From positions 1-33,707 of the forward strand of contig DAIBSV010000005.1 in the NCBI GenBank assembly GCA_027415455.1: a stretch of DNA of 33,707 bases, in the 5' to 3' direction. A model generated the notes under the pieces. It saw only the letters and a list, made by a program, of their open reading frames with translations, was not told the DNA's origin and did no database searches. Numbering within the stretch: the first letter of the stretch is position 1; the number at the start of each line of letters is the position of its first letter. Made by a program: the position numbers and the translations under genes. Source of the DNA: Nitrospirota bacterium (GTDB lineage Bacteria; Nitrospirota_A; Leptospirillia; Leptospirillales; Leptospirillaceae). Shown piece by piece: positions 31,806 through 33,707 of this stretch.

Positions 31806-32708
31806 TCACGACCGTCCGAGAATCTGGCGATGGGCGGCCAGGAGCCAGCGGTGAACCTTGGCGCCAAACATCCTCTCTTCGCGCTGGAGATCGTCCTGGG
31901 CATCGCCACCCATGGGCCAGAAGGTCGTCACCGCAATGTGGTGAGAGAGTTGAAGTCCATCTTTGCCAGTGAGGGTCACCTCACCGGCGAGGGTATAGGT
32001 GTGGCCAGTGGTGGTGACAGGGCCCCATTGTCCCTCGATCGACACGGACAGGGTCCAGAAGCCATCTGAACCGTGCGGACGAAACCCCGAGTGGTCGATG
32101 GCGCGGTTGATTTCCTGGACGATGCGCTCCGGGTCAAGCGTCATCGTCGTGACAGACCCGACGATGATCGTGGACATCTCGGCGGCCGAAAGGTGGGAGG
32201 AAGATGAGGGCGGGAGATGAGGGGGGGAGGGAGAGCGCTGCCTATCGATCTGCGACGGGGGTGTTGATGAGGGAGGCGACGCCTCATGATAGTGAAAATA
32301 GAAGAACGAAAAAATAACTGTGACAACGAGCGCGCGAAGGAGAAACCAGTTGGCCCTCCGTGGCCGGGAGGGGCGGGGAGGAACGGACGCAGGCTCTTCG
32401 GACTCCTTGGCGGGAACCGGCTCCTCTTGTGGCGGCGGAGGTGGGGGAGGAGGAGACGGATTCTTCAACCGGTCATAATGGTCCTGAAGGGCCTTGTCGT
32501 ACGCGGTCCGTTTCTCGGGATCCTTGAGGGTGTCATAGGCGAGCGTCAGGCGCTTCGTCCGTTCTTCGGCAGCGGGATCGTTTTGGTGGTGGTCAGGATG
32601 AAACTGCTTCACCTTCTCGGCGAACGCTTTTTTAATCTCGTTGGGGGTGGCGTCGCGGTGGACGCCGAGATCGAAATAAAAATCGGGGAATTCAGGCGTT
32701 TGAGCCAT
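31806..32708 (-). CDS. Second membrane-anchored J-domain protein with periplasmic domain
   Basis: The 300-residue protein has an N-terminal J domain (about 8-75, HPD at 37-39, then KRLTLAYDTLKDPEKRTAYD). A Pro run and acidic linker follow, then one membrane helix at about 120-140 (WFLLRALVVTVIFSFFYF). A Pro/Ser linker leads to a C-terminal domain, about 180-300, with TMTLDPERIVQEINRAIDHS and FWTLSVSIEGQWG. With a cytoplasmic J domain and one helix, that last domain should be periplasmic. The J domain would recruit DnaK to a membrane site. The ATG at 32708 follows AGGAG; upstream extension covers the glycosylase gene. It overlaps that gene by 17 bases and differs from the J-protein at 5000-5974, which has two C-terminal helices and no periplasmic domain. 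Confidence 0.85.
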   Translation of the reverse strand: MAQTPEFPDFYFDLGVHRDATPNEIKKAFAEKVKQFHPDHHQNDPAAEERTKRLTLAYDTLKDPEKRTAYDKALQDHYDRLKNPSPPPPPPPPQEEPVPAKESEEPASVPPRPSRPRRANWFLLRALVVTVIFSFFYFHYHEASPPSSTPPSQIDRQRSPSPPHLPPSSSSHLSAAEMSTIIVGSVTTMTLDPERIVQEINRAIDHSGFRPHGSDGFWTLSVSIEGQWGPVTTTGHTYTLAGEVTLTGKDGLQLSHHIAVTTFWPMGGDAQDDLQREERMFGAKVHRWLLAAHRQILGRS

Positions 32709-33378
32709 AACCGGTCTCCTGAAGGGTGGCGACAAAATCCTGAAGGCCTCGAGAAAACAGCGTGGCGCCCCCGTTGGCGGGATGACGAAGCGTGGCATCG
32801 GGCCGGACTCCCATCTGTGATAGCAGGTCCCCGGCCTTTTTGCCAACGGCGATCACGGATGCCGCAGGGAATGCCTCGAGGAGAATCTGGAGGGCGGGCT
32901 TTCCCAAAAAGAGTTCGTCGGGGGTGGGGGTCCGATTGGCCTGTGTTTCGCCCGGGGGATGGGGGTGGAGCTGGACGGCGTTCCAGAGAATGGTCTGATA
33001 TTGGAGTCCGAGTCGGGACAGGGCCCCCCAGACAATGGTCGCGGAGGGTTCAGAAAAGGGACGGGGACGATGGGTCAACCGGCCTGGCAGAGGGCGCATG
33101 CGAGGGATTTTTCCCTCGAGGAGCAGGCGCTCGCTCGTGAAGGCGATCCCACTGTGCCGACACCCCTGGTACCCGGGGGCCTCCCCGATGAGGATCAGGC
33201 GGGGATCGCAATCGAGGTGGTGAATGAGTCGTCCGAGTTTGGCGTCGGGCCCGTTCCATTCCTCGTCATCGGGGCAACGGTCAACCCAGGGATTGAAGAG
33301 AGCCGACCGGCCGGAGGGCAGGGTGGCCACGAGTTTTTCCGCTAAAGCGCAGGCGTGTCGGGAAACAATGAGACTCAT
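32692..33378 (-). CDS. Uracil-DNA glycosylase superfamily protein
   Basis: The 228-residue protein has the UDG-superfamily motif A LILIGEAPGYQG (GEAPG at 65-69), the following CRHSGIAFTSE, and a late motif B with RHPANGG. The family removes uracil or other damaged bases from DNA. GEAPG is the type seen in family 4/5 and related plasmid and phage proteins; I do not see a clear four-Cys iron-sulphur set. The ATG at 33378 is chosen because it overlaps the stop of the preceding gene (ATGA) and because the longer frame has no support. Together with the J-protein it forms a minus-strand operon. Confidence 0.85.
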   Translation of the reverse strand: MSLIVSRHACALAEKLVATLPSGRSALFNPWVDRCPDDEEWNGPDAKLGRLIHHLDCDPRLILIGEAPGYQGCRHSGIAFTSERLLLEGKIPRMRPLPGRLTHRPRPFSEPSATIVWGALSRLGLQYQTILWNAVQLHPHPPGETQANRTPTPDELFLGKPALQILLEAFPAASVIAVGKKAGDLLSQMGVRPDATLRHPANGGATLFSRGLQDFVATLQETGYGSNA

Positions 33379-33707
33379 CGGCCAGTCTTTTTCTTTGGGG
33401 TAGAGGGGGCAGAGATCGAACCCGTTGTCGTGGGGAGAGGCTGGAGTCCTTTCGAAGAGAACGATCCGGATGGAGCCCACCAGGTCGCGTTTCGGGAGTA
33501 GAAGGGAGTCATCCCGATCATTTTCGGTCGAGGGACGAGATGGAGGAGAAAGATCCTGTTCCGACCGTCAAGAACGACAAGATCCGACTTCCTGGCTTTC
33601 GGCAGTGCCACGATTGCAATCTCTGTGGTAAGAGCCCGTTCTGTGGGATCATCCCCTCCCTTTCGATAGACGGGGGTATTGGTTGTCCAGGACTCATAGG
33701 TCCATCC
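33375..33707 (-). CDS. Unknown protein, C-terminal part (5' end outside the window)
   Basis: The frame is open to the right edge; about 110 residues are visible. The visible part begins GWTYESWTTNTPVYRKGGDD and continues with a basic strand region (SDLVVLDGRNRIFLLHLV), then a Ser/Thr/Pro-rich tail ending KKKTGR. No family is recognised. Its stop overlaps the glycosylase start (ATGA), which is the main evidence that it is a real gene, and puts it first in that operon as far as seen. Confidence 0.55.
   Translation of the reverse strand, partial: GWTYESWTTNTPVYRKGGDDPTERALTTEIAIVALPKARKSDLVVLDGRNRIFLLHLVPRPKMIGMTPFYSRNATWWAPSGSFSSKGLQPLPTTTGSISAPSTPKKKTGR

Noticed and set aside
1..33707. CRISPR arrays, tRNA or rRNA genes, insertion sequences.
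   Set aside because: No regularly spaced repeats, no cloverleaf or rRNA sequence and no transposase were seen.

Overview
The window is a stretch of a conjugative plasmid or integrative conjugative element from a Gram-negative (two-membrane) bacterium. The evidence is a complete P-type (RP4/Ti-like) mating-pair-formation operon in the canonical gene order trbB-C-D-E-J-L-F-G-(H slot)-I plus a DUF2274 gene, together with a relaxase, a TraF-type pilin peptidase and a TraB-type protein. Lipoproteins and signal peptides fit a diderm envelope. Most genes are moderately GC-rich by eye. The gene style resembles mobile elements of acidophiles such as Leptospirillum, but nothing here proves the host. 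No ParA, replication initiator, integrase or VirD4/TraG coupling protein is visible, so plasmid and ICE cannot be told apart.

Layout. (1) 1-1446, plus strand: the 3' end of an AAA+ ATPase, a small unknown protein and a metallophosphoesterase. (2) 1513-5974, minus strand, read right to left: membrane-anchored J-domain protein, lipoprotein, plasmid-type topoisomerase I, small Cys-motif protein. (3) 6123-6904, minus: a ParB-domain protein and a small partner, with a promoter carrying a perfect palindrome and a strong terminator after the pair. (4) 7049-19094, minus: ribbon-helix-helix-like protein followed by the whole trb operon. (5) 19193-21327, minus: TraF peptidase and relaxase. (6) 21346-21964: a long AT-rich divergent intergenic region, the best place for oriT and tra promoters. 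(7) 22010-25858, plus: TraB, a DUF559 nuclease, a DUF457 membrane protein and a UvrD/Rep-type helicase. (8) 25945-28210, minus and lower in GC: an EcoRI-family adenine methyltransferase and a DUF262-HNH nuclease, probably an acquired restriction or defence cassette. (9) 28321-30492: two tiny convergent genes and a two-gene plus-strand operon of unknown function. (10) 30540-33707, minus: a truncated unknown gene, a uracil-DNA-glycosylase-family protein, a second membrane J-domain protein, then, from its own promoter, a small HTH-like protein and a second lipoprotein.

How it fits together. TraF should mature the TrbC pilin, TrbB and TrbE power assembly, TrbD/J/L/F/G/I form the envelope channel, and the relaxase would nick oriT. 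A short motif, TCGGACA, lies in sense orientation upstream of four separate conjugation-linked operons and may tie them into one regulon. Two clusters that each combine a membrane J-domain protein, a lipoprotein and a DNA enzyme flank the conjugation genes. With the EcoRI-methylase/DUF262-HNH pair, they are the most promising candidates for an undescribed system.
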